64,000 nt of DNA, taken from Myxococcales bacterium (GTDB taxonomy: Bacteria; Myxococcota_A; Polyangia; Palsa-1104; JAEUJZ01). The notes under the pieces are model-generated. The model worked only from the letters and a program-made list of their open reading frames with translations, did not search any database and was not told the DNA's origin. How positions within the stretch are numbered: the stretch's first letter is position 1; every line of letters starts with the position of its first letter. Of this stretch, positions 62,980-64,000 are shown piece by piece. Position numbers and translations under genes: made by a program. The DNA lies in assembly GCA_016794465.1 (NCBI GenBank), contig JAEUKA010000034.1, positions 1-64,000 of the forward strand, read 5' to 3'.

Positions 62980-64000
62980 GTGACTCGTCCTCGCCAAAGC
63001 CCGATAGGCGGGAGCGGACCGAGCGTGGCGAGCGAGCAGATCCGCTGCGACTACAGGCAGCCCTGCGCACGGTTTCTACGACGGTGTCACAGCGAATCTC
63101 GGGCCGCGTCAGTGAGCTGACTGGCTTGGTCTTGCGAGCGACGGCGCCGGGTGCCCGCATTGGCGAGCTGGTGGCGATCGATCGACTCAATGAACCGACC
63201 GAGGACGAGCCGCAGCTACGCAGCCTGCCATCGTGGCGACGGGGCGCTGCCAGCGAGACGCCGCTGTACGCTGAGGTCGTCGGTTTTCGCGGTGAGGAAG
63301 TCATCCTGTTGCCGCTCGGTTCCGTCGCTGGGGTAGGTCCGAACTCGGTGGTTCGTCCGACGGGCATGCCGCTGACGATCCTCACCGGTACCCCGCTGCT
63401 TGGTCGGGTTGTCGACGCGTATGGAGAAGCCATCGACGATGGTCCACCGCTGTCCAGCCTCACCGCCGAGCTGATTCCCACTCCCGTCGAGAGAGAAGCC
63501 CCGCTGCCGCTCCGTCGTCGCCGTATCACCGAAGCGCTGCCGTTTGGGCTGCGCGCCATCGACGGCTGTCTGACCATCGGCCAGGGTCAGCGGCTGGGAC
63601 TGTTCGCCGGTCCTGGGCTCGGCAAGTCGACGCTGCTCGGGCAGATCGCGCGCAATGCCAGCTCGGATGTGACGGTGATTGGCCTGATCGGCGAGCGCGG
63701 TCGCGAGGTCCGCGACTTCATCGATCGCGAGCTTGACGAGGAAACGCGGCGACGGACGGTGGTCGTCTGTGCTACCTCGGATCAGCCACCCCTTTTGCGA
63801 CTGAAAGCTGCCCTGTCAGCGACGGCAATTGCCGAACATTTTCGCGATCGTGGCAAAAAAGTGCTCCTCCTCGTCGATTCACTGACCCGAGTGGCGCGAG
63901 CCCAGCGCGAGGTCGGTCTAGCCGCCGGTGAGCTGCCGGCGCGCCAAGGCTATCCACCGTCGGTGTTCGCTCTGTTGCCTCGACTTGTCGAGCGCACCGG
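62976..64000 (+). CDS. sctN: Type III secretion ATPase (SctN/FliI), 3' part beyond window
   Basis: The visible 341 codons are open to the window edge. A non-conserved ~35-residue leader precedes the beta-barrel N-domain. Then come VRPTGMPLTILTGTPLLGRVVDAYGEAIDD, which is typical of FliI/SctN, and Walker A AGPGLGKSTLLGQIAR. The family usually has GGSGVGKST here, so Pro and Leu are unusual. GLIGERGREVRDFI, Walker B VLLLVDSLTRVARAQRE and the start of the next motif (ARQGYPPSVFALLPRLVERTG) follow. It powers substrate unfolding and export. Start overlaps sctL by 4 bases. The C-domain is missing only because the window ends. Confidence 0.92.
   Translation, partial: MSDSSSPKPDRRERTERGERADPLRLQAALRTVSTTVSQRISGRVSELTGLVLRATAPGARIGELVAIDRLNEPTEDEPQLRSLPSWRRGAASETPLYAEVVGFRGEEVILLPLGSVAGVGPNSVVRPTGMPLTILTGTPLLGRVVDAYGEAIDDGPPLSSLTAELIPTPVEREAPLPLRRRRITEALPFGLRAIDGCLTIGQGQRLGLFAGPGLGKSTLLGQIARNASSDVTVIGLIGERGREVRDFIDRELDEETRRRTVVVCATSDQPPLLRLKAALSATAIAEHFRDRGKKVLLLVDSLTRVARAQREVGLAAGELPARQGYPPSVFALLPRLVERT

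Overview
The window is GC-rich, gene-dense bacterial DNA. Its content points to a myxobacterium (phylum Myxococcota, formerly Deltaproteobacteria). It has several Ser/Thr kinases and pseudokinases with PEGA-type C-termini, very large TPR and TamB proteins, an ECF sigma factor with a zinc-finger anti-sigma factor, small Cys-rich lipoproteins, a secreted protein ending in an AgmX-like Cys domain, and a type III secretion-type ATPase without flagellar neighbours. This placement is an inference from gene content; no rRNA or ribosomal protein gene is present to confirm it.

Positions 1-13,900 form a loose, partly decayed zone. It holds the N-terminal part of an integrase running off the left edge, a likely remnant of a second integrase, a PAS-STAS protein, an alpha/beta hydrolase, an unusual C39-type papain-fold protein with a long Ala/Lys/Pro-rich N-terminus, and an esterase lipoprotein. 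It also holds a 1675-aa pseudokinase/AAA/GAF/STAS protein, a glutathione transferase, remnants of a GH9-like enzyme and of a 7-dehydrocholesterol-reductase-like sterol reductase, a small membrane protein, an XRE/MmyB-type regulator with a premature stop, and a kinase cut off just after its HRD motif. The last two meet tail to tail, as if a deletion had joined them.

Positions 14,000-31,300 are compact. In order they hold a polysaccharide deacetylase, a Cys-rich lipoprotein, an OmpA-type lipoprotein and a long minus-strand run (rhodanese-USP protein, HAD phosphatase, nadC, an 1823-aa TPR protein and a PEGA pseudokinase). An AgmX-like secreted protein follows, then a second minus-strand run (FabL-like reductase, LD-carboxypeptidase, Cys-rich lipoprotein and a pair of Opp/Dpp permeases). 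tRNA-Val and tRNA-Asp close the region with a strong terminator.

An intergenic array of about seven 42-bp units lies between the tRNAs and mutS2. Each unit is headed by a palindrome or its degenerate form. mutS2 and a solitary ftsA follow. Next come an OMF/adaptor/RND heavy-metal efflux operon, a Ser/Thr kinase with a TPR partner facing an ECF sigma/anti-sigma pair, and a rhomboid / histidine kinase / thyX run. After these come a TonB-dependent receptor with a cupin, a metallophosphoesterase, two proteins of unknown function, and a Tat-exported PHP hydrolase with ahcY. A 1695-aa TamB protein then diverges from the start of a type III secretion operon (sctL, sctN) that leaves the window on the right.

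The most interesting unexplained features are the 42-bp palindrome array, the tail-to-tail deletion junction, the bacterial sterol-reductase pseudogene, the kinase-dead STAS fusion protein and the C39-type protein.
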